The notes below the pieces were generated by a model. The model was not told where the DNA came from. It was given only the letters and a program-made list of their open reading frames with translations, and made no database searches. The translations under genes were made by a program, and so were the position numbers. Shown piece by piece: positions 7,248 to 14,600 of a stretch of 42,467 nucleotides of DNA (positions within the stretch are counted from its first letter, which is position 1; every line of letters starts with the position of its first letter). The stretch spans positions 1 to 42,467 of the forward strand of contig CAZYYM010000022.1 of assembly GCA_964651385.1 (NCBI GenBank). Direction: 5' to 3'. This DNA comes from GCA-001735895 sp964651385 (GTDB lineage: Bacteria; Pseudomonadota; Gammaproteobacteria; GCA-001735895).

Positions 7248-8625
7248 AATAGCGTGGTTTACTAGCCCACCACAACCAGGTAAATCCGCCTAGGCCAGCC
7301 AGCAAAGAAGCAATCAGAACTCCTGTCTTTGCCATTAGTAGATATTCCGGATGACCAGCAAATCCTAGCTCAGCAATGAATATCGACATCGTAAAGCCGA
7401 TGCCAGCCAGCAGGGCCACACCAGCGATTTGGCTAAAGCTGGTCTGCGCTGGGAGTTGAGCGACACCAAGCTTGAGCGCCAACCAACTAGCCCCGGCAAT
7501 ACCGAGGAATTTCCCCGTTATTAAACCCAACACCACTCCCAAAGTCACAGGATGTGTAAACGTATCGCCCAGACCAGCTAGTTCTATGGGGATGCCAGCA
7601 TTAATGAATGCGAATATAGGGATTACCAGAAAGGCCACTGGCATGTGCAATCCATGTTCCAGTCGTTGTAATGGCGTCTCTACCTTATGTACCCCGTTTT
7701 CCATTGTTTGCACCACTGCACGCAAGTTATCATTGGTCATGATACTTTTACCCGGCTGGTGACTGGCATCGAAACGAACCATTAATTCTTTCACAAATTG
7801 GCTAAAACGAGCGGGGTCATATTTTGGACGCGCCGGTATGGTCAGAGCTGTTAGTACTCCGGCCAGGGTGGCGTGGACACCAGACTTGAGCAAGGCAAGC
7901 CACAACAAAACGCCGAGTAACAAATAGGGCAGGGGCTGGCGAATACCGATCAGGTTGAGTGCGATCAACACGCCCAATATGGCAGCAGCGATTAACAGTG
8001 CCCCAAATACGAACTGATCGGTATAAAAAAGAGCGATCACCACTACCGCGCCCAGGTCATCCACAATCGCCAGAGCTACTAGAAAAGTGATCAAGGCTTT
8101 GGGTACCCGGTTCGCTAGCAGTACCAATGCACCGATGGCGAAAGCGATATCGGTGGCCATAGGAATACCCCAGCCACGGCCAGAATCGCCTTCGGGATTG
8201 ATTGCGAAATAGATCAGGGCCGGTAAAACCATGCCACCTATCGCGGCGGCGATAGGAAGTGCAGCCTGCTGAGGTATCGCCAACTCACCCACCAAAATCT
8301 CGCGCTTGAGTTCCAGTCCCACGAGGAAGAAAAACAGCGCCATTAAACCGTCATTAACCCAATGTTGTAATGACTTGGTCAAGACCCAGCCACCGATATT
8401 AATTCCAATAGACGTATGTATCCAGTGCTGATACATCTCCGACCATGCGCTGTTTGCCAGCACTAGCGCGAGGATTGCAGTACCCATCAATAGCAGGCCA
8501 CTGGTGGTCTGTTGATGGATAAACTCTTCGAACGGGGTAAGTATTTTCTCGAAGGATTTTTCCCATCGGGCGTGAAAAATACCATTCTCCATAGTCTTTT
8601 CTGGTGCTTTCTTGCTCTCATTCAT
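7240..8625 (-). CDS. nhaA: Na+/H+ antiporter NhaA
   Basis: NhaA exports sodium (or lithium) in exchange for protons across the inner membrane. The 461-residue sequence shows the expected multi-pass pattern, including FFFLVGLELKREI, the MATDIAFAIG segment and the catalytic aspartate pair D189-D190 in ALAIVDDLGAVV. It is longer than the E. coli protein (388) because of a charged insertion at about 265-325 (with DASHQPGKS and an amphipathic helix before HMPVAF). That insertion is known in many proteobacterial NhaAs. A regulator gene, nhaR, lies 29 bases upstream on the same strand. The stop codon overlaps the divergent arm of the left dif-like site, so the gene ends at the element border. Confidence 0.95.
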   Translation of the reverse strand: MNESKKAPEKTMENGIFHARWEKSFEKILTPFEEFIHQQTTSGLLLMGTAILALVLANSAWSEMYQHWIHTSIGINIGGWVLTKSLQHWVNDGLMALFFFLVGLELKREILVGELAIPQQAALPIAAAIGGMVLPALIYFAINPEGDSGRGWGIPMATDIAFAIGALVLLANRVPKALITFLVALAIVDDLGAVVVIALFYTDQFVFGALLIAAAILGVLIALNLIGIRQPLPYLLLGVLLWLALLKSGVHATLAGVLTALTIPARPKYDPARFSQFVKELMVRFDASHQPGKSIMTNDNLRAVVQTMENGVHKVETPLQRLEHGLHMPVAFLVIPIFAFINAGIPIELAGLGDTFTHPVTLGVVLGLITGKFLGIAGASWLALKLGVAQLPAQTSFSQIAGVALLAGIGFTMSIFIAELGFAGHPEYLLMAKTGVLIASLLAGLGGFTWLWWASKPRYSN

Positions 8626-8654
8626 AATTACGTTACGCTCCTTTTATCTGCAGG

Positions 8655-9573
8655 TTAATGATAAGGCGATTGGAGGACTTCCTGGCTCAAACATTCACGT
8701 ACCGTCTCGGTAATTGCGGTCACTGCCGGATGAGAGATTTTGCATTCCACAGAAATGGCATAAAAGTGATCGAGCACTTCATCGGTTTGCCCAATAGCCA
8801 CTACACCGTACTGTTCCTGTACTTCCTTCGCTATGGCGGTCGGCGCAATGGATAGGCCTGTCCCGGCTCGTCCGAAGGCCTTCATTAAGGCGCTATCGTC
8901 GAATTCACCGACTAATCGCGGATGAATGTGAAGTTTGTCTATCCATTTATGTAGCCGGCTATGTAATACCGTTGTGACACCCGGCATTAATAGTGGTGCA
9001 CCATTGAGGCTATCTGGAAAATTTTTATCAAGTTTGAGTGCCAGTTCGGGAGTCGCGAAAAAAGTAATGTCGCAATTACCGAGCGAGTGGTTGAAGCCGC
9101 GAACGCTCACACTTTGTGGAATGGGGCTGTCTGAGATCACCAAATCGATGCGGTGTACTGCTAATTCATCCAGCAGGGTGTCGATGGTACTTTCCCGGCA
9201 GACGATACGCACAGGCTCAGGCAAATTCAATGCCGGGGCCAGCAAGCGATAAGCAATGGATTTCGGCACTACATTCGCGACGCCAACTTTGAATACCAGA
9301 GGTCGCTCGTCTGGAAGATTGTGCACCATTTCCTCCAGTTCGCTCCCGAGAGAAAAAAATCTCATCGGCATAGCCCAACACTAGCCGCCAAATTTCAGTT
9401 AGTTCCAGGATACGCCCCACGCGGGTAAACAATGCCTCGCCCATCTGCTCTTCCAGCAGACTGAGTTGGCCGCTGATTGTCTGCGGTGTTAGATGCAAGC
9501 GCTCGCTAGCGCGAGCGATACCGCCTGTTATTGCAACCACCCAGAAATAATGAAGATGTTTATAGTTAATCAT
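8655..9573 (-). pseudogene. nhaR: NhaR-type LysR regulator, frameshifted in a T7 run
   Basis: The N-terminal helix-turn-helix reads MINYKHLHYFWVV, then LHLTPQTISGQLSLLEEQ, close to E. coli NhaR. The C-terminal effector domain reads in another frame, with VFKVGVANVVPKSIAYRLL and LVGEFDDSALMKAFG, also as in NhaR. The frames switch at a run of seven T on the coding strand (A7 at 9353-9359). Removing one T gives a continuous reading through EIFSLGSELEEM and a product of about 305 residues, the normal length. NhaR activates nhaA in response to sodium. The break is either a true loss, a homopolymer sequencing error or slippage. The start at 9573 is chosen by homology and a GGATG upstream. Confidence 0.85.
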
Positions 9574-9687
9574 CGCATCCTTAATACTTCGTAAAATACG
9601 AATAGTATAGCAGTAACATTCGACTATTACGTATTTTAAATTCGAATTAGCATTAACCATCATCGGAAAGAGGAGGCGAATGTATCA

Positions 9688-10044
9688 ATGCTTATCGGCA
9701 TTCAAGCGCGCAATTTGAAACTTACAGAAGATTTGCGCAATCATATTAAACGGCGCCTTGGTTTTGCCCTGGGTTCTTGAGACGACCATATCCTACGCGA
9801 ACAGGTATGGCTCTCCGACATCATTGGCAATGGCCCGCATGGAAGCGCAGACAAATGCTGCCACATCCAGGTAATTTTTACCCATCAGCCTGGCGTCGTG
9901 ATTAAGGATACTGAAATAGATACCTACTTCGCTATCGACCGGGCGGCTGATCGCGCAAGTCGCACGGTAGCTCGCCAATTGACTCGCCAACGAGATAAAG
10001 ACCGCTCATATGGCTTACGTGAAATGAGATCTATAACCGAATAA
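9688..10044 (+). pseudogene. HPF/RaiA-like ribosome-associated protein gene interrupted by TGA
   Basis: Translation from ATG 9688 gives MLIGIQARNLKLTEDLRNHI, then KRRLGFALGS, then TGA (9778-9780). In the same frame it continues with DDHILREQVWLSDI, GPHGSADKCCHIQVIF and, after a conserved-looking helix (AIDRAADRASRTVARQL), a TAA at 10044. This matches the short S30AE/HPF fold, whose members bind ribosomes under stress: a beta strand with RN, RLGFAL, a WLSDI-like strand, and GP.G..K.C.IQV. Only one codon blocks a 118-residue product. CGA or another sense codon would be expected at position 31. AGGAGG (9671-9676) supports translation. It diverges from nhaR. Confidence 0.7.
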
Positions 10045-10071
10045 CTGGGACTAACTGGATACGATTAAAAA

Positions 10072-10743
10072 ATGAATATACCAACAGCAAATACTGGGGC
10101 CCGTGCTCAAACTGCTATTCTAGCGACCAACAAGGTGATCCGTAACACCTATACGCTATTGTCCATGACATTGCTGTTCAGTGCATTGACAGCGGGCGTT
10201 TCGATGGCTTTGAATTTACCCCATCCCGGCTTACTGCTAACACTAGGTGGTTATTTTGGCCTGCTGTTCGCTACCTCTAAATTTCGCAACAGTAGCCTGG
10301 GGATAGCCTTCGTATTCGCACTGACCGGATTTATGGGGTATACGCTGGGCCCGATTATCAATGCCTATATGGCGTTACCTAATGGTAGTCAGGTTGTAAT
10401 GACTGCCATGGGTGCCACTGGCGCCATCTTCCTTGGTCTATCTGGCTACGCGTTAAACACTCGTAAGGACTTTAGTTTTATGGGTGGATTTTTAATGGTT
10501 GGCATTCTGGTTGGCTTCCTGGCTGGCCTGGGTGCGGTGTTCTTCGAGATGTCCGCTTTATCCCTGGCTGTATCTGCCATGTTCGTGCTACTGATGGCTG
10601 GCTTAATCCTCTACCAGACTAGCAGCATCATCCACGGCGGCGAAACCAACTACATCATGGCGACTGTGACACTTTACGTTTCTATTTTCAATCTATTCAC
10701 CAGTCTGTTGCACTTGCTGGGATTCATGAGTGGCGAAGAGTAG
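10072..10743 (+). CDS. Bax inhibitor-1 / YccA family membrane protein
   Basis: The 223-residue protein has seven predicted membrane helices after a short polar N terminus. The family pattern is clear: NKVIRNTYTLLSMTLLFSA, GFMGYTLGPIINAY, LGLSGYALNTRKDFSFMGG and the final SSIIHGGETNYIMATVTLYV, followed by IFNLFTSLL. Bacterial members (YccA, YbhL) are inner-membrane proteins; YccA interacts with the FtsH protease, and related proteins conduct calcium or protons. In this setting it may help with membrane stress or ion leak, but no substrate can be assigned. It starts 27 bases after the broken HPF-like gene. There is no strong Shine-Dalgarno, but the start is the only good one. Confidence 0.9.
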   Translation: MNIPTANTGARAQTAILATNKVIRNTYTLLSMTLLFSALTAGVSMALNLPHPGLLLTLGGYFGLLFATSKFRNSSLGIAFVFALTGFMGYTLGPIINAYMALPNGSQVVMTAMGATGAIFLGLSGYALNTRKDFSFMGGFLMVGILVGFLAGLGAVFFEMSALSLAVSAMFVLLMAGLILYQTSSIIHGGETNYIMATVTLYVSIFNLFTSLLHLLGFMSGEE

Positions 10744-10778
10744 CAAATTAACCCTGTTTACAAGCGGAGCAAAAATAA

Positions 10779-10928
10779 ATGTCCATACAGCACAAAAAAA
10801 ACTTACCAGTCCCGGTAAACCGGGCAAAAACCATGGAATCACCCTATAGGAGCAATCTAGTCTATTTCGTTACAGCAACGCTAGTGCTACTTGGCGTAGC
10901 CACACTCATCAATGTTGTGAGTTTGTAA
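10779..10928 (+). CDS. Small single-pass membrane protein, 49 aa
   Basis: An open frame from ATG 10779 encodes a polar, basic N terminus (MSIQHKKNLPVPVNRAKT) followed by one hydrophobic helix (LVYFVTATLVLLGVATLINVV). It starts 35 bases after the BI-1 stop. GCGGAGC lies about 10 bases before the ATG and could be a ribosome binding site. The charge pattern suggests an N-in membrane protein. I know no family; it could also be a chance frame. Confidence 0.35.
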   Translation: MSIQHKKNLPVPVNRAKTMESPYRSNLVYFVTATLVLLGVATLINVVSL

Positions 10929-11164
10929 CACCGGTGGACCTCTCATCCAGTCGCATCCTGACGTGCTCGAAGGTGCCGTACATCCGGATTTGTACTGGCA
11001 GTCATTCCAGAGCGGCTACGGCTGATGATATTACACTACAGTCCATTTTACTGATCCCCTTAACCTTAAAAAGTTGCTAGAATACTGGTTTTGCCGAGAT
11101 TGCCATGAGTGTAGATGATGAAAATATATTATTTTCTTACCGTAGAGGTACACAGAAATGAGTA

Positions 11165-11374
11165 ATGAAATTACTCGGTGATCGGGGCAAGGCTCTGACG
11201 GTGCAATACACCGGTTTACTACCCGACCTGTTTCGTGAAGGACAAGGCATTATTGCCAATGTCAAACTGGATGAGTTGGATAAATTTGTTGCCGAAGAAG
11301 TACTGGCTAAACATGATGAAAATTACATGCCAGCGGAACTCGTCGGAATGCATTCTAAAAACGAAATTCAGTAG
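11165..11374 (+). pseudogene. ccmE: C-terminal fragment of heme chaperone CcmE
   Basis: CcmE carries heme covalently for cytochrome c maturation. Only the C-terminal half is present: ALTVQYTGLLPDLFREGQG, then AEEVLAKHDENYMPAELV. This includes the heme-binding histidine (H50 here, equivalent to E. coli H130) and the tyrosine four residues later. The N-terminal membrane anchor and first strands (about 70-80 residues) are missing, and a TGA lies in frame directly before the apparent ATG. No other ccm gene is nearby. It is most likely a relic; a soluble heme-binding remnant is possible but unsupported. The 240 bases upstream hold no clear gene. Confidence 0.8.
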
Positions 11375-11489
11375 TGATTCCTGAAATCGGTCATTTCAAG
11401 CTGTCATCGATGAGATGGAGATCGATTCTGGTGACTGCCATAAATTTTATTAACATCAGCCGAGCTACTCGCGCTGAGGAGGAAATACA

Positions 11490-11963
11490 TTGATCTCACG
11501 AATCTTGTGCATGCTTAGTCTGGTCGTAGTACTACTTCCTGTACAAACTGTTGAAGCCTACGAGGTGTTGAAGGCGCGAGAGCTGGCCTCACACTGCAAG
11601 GCGGTTCCCGAGGCCAGCGACAGTACCGACGGCCAGTATTGCATCCGCTATATTCGGGGGTTTATCGATGGTGCGGTCGCTACCGACGCGCGCGTTATGG
11701 TTAATTTGGAATCCGAGCTCGCGAATGAAACATTCAGTCAGCGTGCCATCCGTCTACGCTCGCCTGATCGCAGGATTTATGGACGCGCGGCACGATATGC
11801 TGAATTTTGTCTCGGAGGCCCTGTGTCGCTCGTTGAAGTGGTCGATAAAATAGTATCTGACCTTTTTGAACGGAATTATATTGAGGCAGAAGTCAGTGCT
11901 CGCGATCTGGTCTACGCCTCGTTACGAAAACACTATCCGTGTAAGACTCCGGTGTTAAATTAA
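11490..11963 (+). CDS. Exported Rap1a/Tai-like protein
   Basis: The 157-residue product has a signal peptide ending near VEAYE. A compact helical domain with four cysteines (36, 51, 107, 151) follows. The pattern C..YIRGFIDGA, then FCLGGPVSLVEVVDKIVSDL, then LVYASLRKHYPC, is that of the Rap1a/Tai family. Founding members neutralise type VI secretion peptidoglycan amidases in the periplasm. Many family members are orphans with no adjacent effector, as here, so immunity is not implied with certainty. A TTG start at 11490 is preceded by GAGGAGGA at ideal spacing. It is the gene before the Mrp operon but separated by 178 bases. Confidence 0.65.
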   Translation: MISRILCMLSLVVVLLPVQTVEAYEVLKARELASHCKAVPEASDSTDGQYCIRYIRGFIDGAVATDARVMVNLESELANETFSQRAIRLRSPDRRIYGRAARYAEFCLGGPVSLVEVVDKIVSDLFERNYIEAEVSARDLVYASLRKHYPCKTPVLN

Positions 11964-12141
11964 TGAATCGGATATTTTTCCTGCGTATGGCTAAGAAGGC
12001 GGTGTTCACATTGCATTCCGAGTTAATTACGATACTTCTATACCGATCTGACGAGCAAAATCTTCTGCTGGTCTGCATCTTCCAATCCAGTCGCAACTGC
12101 GTAGGGCTATCTAATCGGTCTAGCCCGGGTACCTGATATCG

Positions 12142-12636
12142 ATGATATCTACCACTAAAGAGCGTTGGCTTCGCTATGCCGCATTACTGTCCCTACTGAT
12201 TACGGCCTGGGTGCTGTGGTCTGGAATTTACACACCGTTATTACTGGGGCTCAGTGCCCTGTCTTGTGTATTGAGTATGTACCTGGCACATCGCGTCGGT
12301 TTTTTTGATGAAGTATTTTCCTTACAGGTGATACCCCGTCTGCCACGCTATTGGGGTTGGCTATTGCTAGAAATCACCAGATCCAGCTTGGACGTTGCGC
12401 GCATCATCTTGCGCCGACAACCCCCGATCAGTCCCACGGTTGTAGAGTTCGATGCGGCGCCACAGAATCTTGTAGGCCAGGCAATTTTGGGGAACTCGAT
12501 TACGCTTACGCCGGGCACATTGACGCTGGACGTTCATAATGGGCGACTAAGGATTCATTGTCTGACGCAAGCGGGGGCCGATACGCTGATGTCCGGCGAA
12601 TTTAACAGCCGAGCCGCTGAACTAATGGAGGACTAG
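12142..12636 (+). CDS. mrpE: Mrp-type Na+/H+ antiporter subunit E
   Basis: This 164-residue membrane protein has the MrpE/MnhE layout. Two or three N-terminal hydrophobic helices (including LLSLLITAWVLWSGIYTPLL) are followed by LEITRSSLDVARIILRR and a soluble tail with LVGQAILGNSITLTPGTLTLDV and LRIHCLTQAGADT. It is the first gene of a tightly packed operon (E-F-G-B-C-D-D-small-D) for a multi-subunit cation/proton antiporter. The complex exchanges cytoplasmic sodium for protons and is related to respiratory complex I. No good Shine-Dalgarno is visible before the ATG. Confidence 0.92.
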   Translation: MISTTKERWLRYAALLSLLITAWVLWSGIYTPLLLGLSALSCVLSMYLAHRVGFFDEVFSLQVIPRLPRYWGWLLLEITRSSLDVARIILRRQPPISPTVVEFDAAPQNLVGQAILGNSITLTPGTLTLDVHNGRLRIHCLTQAGADTLMSGEFNSRAAELMED

Positions 12637-12638
12637 TT

Positions 12639-12914
12639 GTGTATTACGTAGTCTCAATCGCAATTATGGTCACCATGGCACTAGCGCTCATCCGAGCGGT
12701 GCTTGGGCCCAGCGTTTATGACCGCGTTTTAGCGGTCAATATGTTCGGTACCAAAACAACACTATTGCTATCGGTTATTGCCTTCCTGTATGGCCGCCCT
12801 GATTTCCTCGACCTGGCACTCACCTATGCCCTGATTAACTTTATTGGCGTATTGGCTGTGCTTGAGTTTTTTCAGAGTCAATCAATTCGGAACACAAGCG
12901 ATCACTTGGACTGA
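12639..12914 (+). CDS. mrpF: Mrp-type Na+/H+ antiporter subunit F
   Basis: This 91-residue protein has three membrane helices and the MrpF motif RAVLGPSVYDRVLAVN, followed by FLDLALTYALINFIGVLA. It starts with GTG two bases after the mrpE stop, preceded by GGAG within the end of mrpE, so translation is probably coupled. MrpF is a small subunit of the antiporter complex, structurally like NuoK/NuoJ-associated helices. Confidence 0.93.
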   Translation: MYYVVSIAIMVTMALALIRAVLGPSVYDRVLAVNMFGTKTTLLLSVIAFLYGRPDFLDLALTYALINFIGVLAVLEFFQSQSIRNTSDHLD

Positions 12915-12923
12915 AATTCCACC

Positions 12924-13247
12924 TTGGGCATCACAATTGAAATACTTAGTTGGGTTTTACTGACTGCCGGTGGCGTCTTTATCTTTATTGGGGGACTCGG
13001 GGCGTTACGTCTGCCTAACTTTTTTACCCGCATGCATGCGGCAAGTCTCACTGATAGCATGGGTTCGATACTGGTCCTGCTCGGTGTCATGCTACAGGCT
13101 GGATGGTCACTCGCCGCATTCAAACTGCTTGCGATCCTCGCTTTTCTTCTTCTAACGGGGCCGACAGCATCCTACGCACTGGCGAACTCAGCGCTGCTGT
13201 CCGGGCTTAAGCCGGAAGACTCCCGCTCCGACAGCGCGTCGAAATAA
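12924..13247 (+). CDS. mrpG: Mrp-type Na+/H+ antiporter subunit G
   Basis: The 107-residue product has three membrane helices and the MrpG signature GGLGALRLPNFFTRMHAAS, then TDSMGSILVLLG. A TTG start nine bases after mrpF is the furthest upstream that leaves the first helix intact; no strong Shine-Dalgarno is visible, so the exact start is uncertain. MrpG is required for complex assembly in characterised systems. Confidence 0.92.
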   Translation: MGITIEILSWVLLTAGGVFIFIGGLGALRLPNFFTRMHAASLTDSMGSILVLLGVMLQAGWSLAAFKLLAILAFLLLTGPTASYALANSALLSGLKPEDSRSDSASK

Positions 13248-13251
13248 CGCC

Positions 13252-14241
13252 ATGGTAATTCTGTTTGGTGTGTTTCTATTGACGTTATTGGTGTTGACGG
13301 CAGTTGCGATCGTACGCACGCAGAATCTCTTCGTAGGCGTCATGCTAACAGGTATTTTTAGCCTGTTAATGGCGGCCAATTTTTTCGTTCTCGACGCCGC
13401 TGACGTTGCCCTGACTGAAGCGGCAATCGGTGCCGGGATTACGACGGTGTTGTTTCTTGGCGCACTAGCTTTGACGGCAGAACGGGAAAAGTCGGTCTCA
13501 GCCGGGCGGTGGCTATCAATGGCGGTTGTCATCGTTACGATGTTGATATTGATTTACGCGACCTTTGACAAACCGCGACTTGGTGATCCTCAGGCACCGG
13601 TCCACCTGCACGTGGCTCCCTGGTATATAGAACAGACACCGGAGTTGATCGACATCCCCAACATGGTTACCGCCGTTCTCGGCAGCTTCCGCGGATATGA
13701 TACTTTGGGAGAGTTGTACGTGATTTTCACCGCCTGCATCGGAGTACTTTTTATATTGGGTGGTCGGCGGTGTCAATACTTGCCATCGGGTGGTAAAACA
13801 TTGTCGTCAACAGCCCATGGCCTTCGGTACCATCTGATCCCAAAAGTTGTGGGGCGGCTCCTGATTCCCTTTATTGTTTTATTCGGGCTCTATGTACAGT
13901 TCCATGGAGAATACGGCCCCGGCGGGGGATTCCAGGCGGGCGCCATCGTTGCCGCCGGAATCATTCTGTATGCTCTGCTGGAAGGAGAGGCACAAGCGTC
14001 GAAAGCAGTACCTCGCTGGGTTCTGATGGGTATGGTGATTGGCGGTGCGATGCTATATGGCGCTGTAGGAATCGCTGGAATTGCACTTGGCGGAAATTTT
14101 CTTGACTACTCTGTGCTAGCTGACGACCCGGTGAAAGGTCAGCAGTTAGGTATTCTGATAATCGAGCTTGGTGTTGGCATAACAGTATGTGGTGCCCTGC
14201 TTTTGATTTTCCACGCCTTCGCGACACGAGAGCCAGACTGA
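13252..14241 (+). CDS. Fused MrpA C-terminal (DUF4040/MbhE-like) and MrpB subunit
   Basis: The 329-residue protein combines two modules. Residues 1 to about 190 match the end of MrpA: a DUF4040 segment with LTEAAIGAGITTVLFLGAL, then an MbhE-like part with GDPQAPVHLHVAPWYIE, PNMVTAVLGSFRG and DTLGE. Residues about 205-329 match MrpB/MnhB: IPFIVLFGLYVQFHGEYGPG, GGFQAGAIVAAGIILYAL, and LGILIIELGVGITVCGALL. In classical Mrp operons the first module is the tail of the large MrpA. Here it is carried on MrpB, as in group-2-like or Mbh/Mbx-related clusters, while the antiporter part is supplied by separate D-like genes. It starts five bases after mrpG. Confidence 0.88.
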   Translation: MVILFGVFLLTLLVLTAVAIVRTQNLFVGVMLTGIFSLLMAANFFVLDAADVALTEAAIGAGITTVLFLGALALTAEREKSVSAGRWLSMAVVIVTMLILIYATFDKPRLGDPQAPVHLHVAPWYIEQTPELIDIPNMVTAVLGSFRGYDTLGELYVIFTACIGVLFILGGRRCQYLPSGGKTLSSTAHGLRYHLIPKVVGRLLIPFIVLFGLYVQFHGEYGPGGGFQAGAIVAAGIILYALLEGEAQASKAVPRWVLMGMVIGGAMLYGAVGIAGIALGGNFLDYSVLADDPVKGQQLGILIIELGVGITVCGALLLIFHAFATREPD

Positions 14242-14600
14242 TGGAATTATTTGGCCTCTTCAATTACTGGGCGTTCACCGTGGTTCTGATGACGGGCTTC
14301 TACGTCGTGATTGCCAAAGGGAATCTCATCAAGAAGCTTATCGGCTTATCCATTTTTCAGTCCGCGGTATTCCTGTTGTATATCACCATGGGCAAGGTTG
14401 ATGGTGGAACAGCGCCTATTGTCCAGAAGGGTGTAACTGATCAGGTCTTTTCCAATCCGCTGCCTCAGGTACTGATACTCACCGCTATAGTGGTGGGTAT
14501 CTCAACTACCGCGCTGGGCCTGGCAATCGTAGTTCGCATTAAAGAAGCCTATGGCACGATCGAGGAACCCGAAGTTCAGAATCAGGATCGAGATCCGTGA
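14241..14600 (+). CDS. mrpC: Mrp-type Na+/H+ antiporter subunit C
   Basis: This NuoK-like subunit of 119 residues has three membrane helices, GFYVVIAKGNLIKKLIGLSI, and the terminal LPQVLILTAIVVGISTTALG. The ATG at 14241 overlaps the last base of the mrpB stop codon, a typical translational coupling. A longer reading from 14187 would add an unrelated N terminus and is rejected. Confidence 0.93.
   Translation: MELFGLFNYWAFTVVLMTGFYVVIAKGNLIKKLIGLSIFQSAVFLLYITMGKVDGGTAPIVQKGVTDQVFSNPLPQVLILTAIVVGISTTALGLAIVVRIKEAYGTIEEPEVQNQDRDP

Noticed and set aside
10932..11024. Short plus-strand frame reading GGPLIQSHPDVLEGAVHPDL and ending in a stop.
   Set aside because: About 30 codons with no start codon and no recognised family; possibly a gene remnant but not supportable.
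14187..14240. N-terminal extension of MrpC.
   Set aside because: The added residues lie inside mrpB and lack similarity; the overlapping ATG at 14241 fits the family start.
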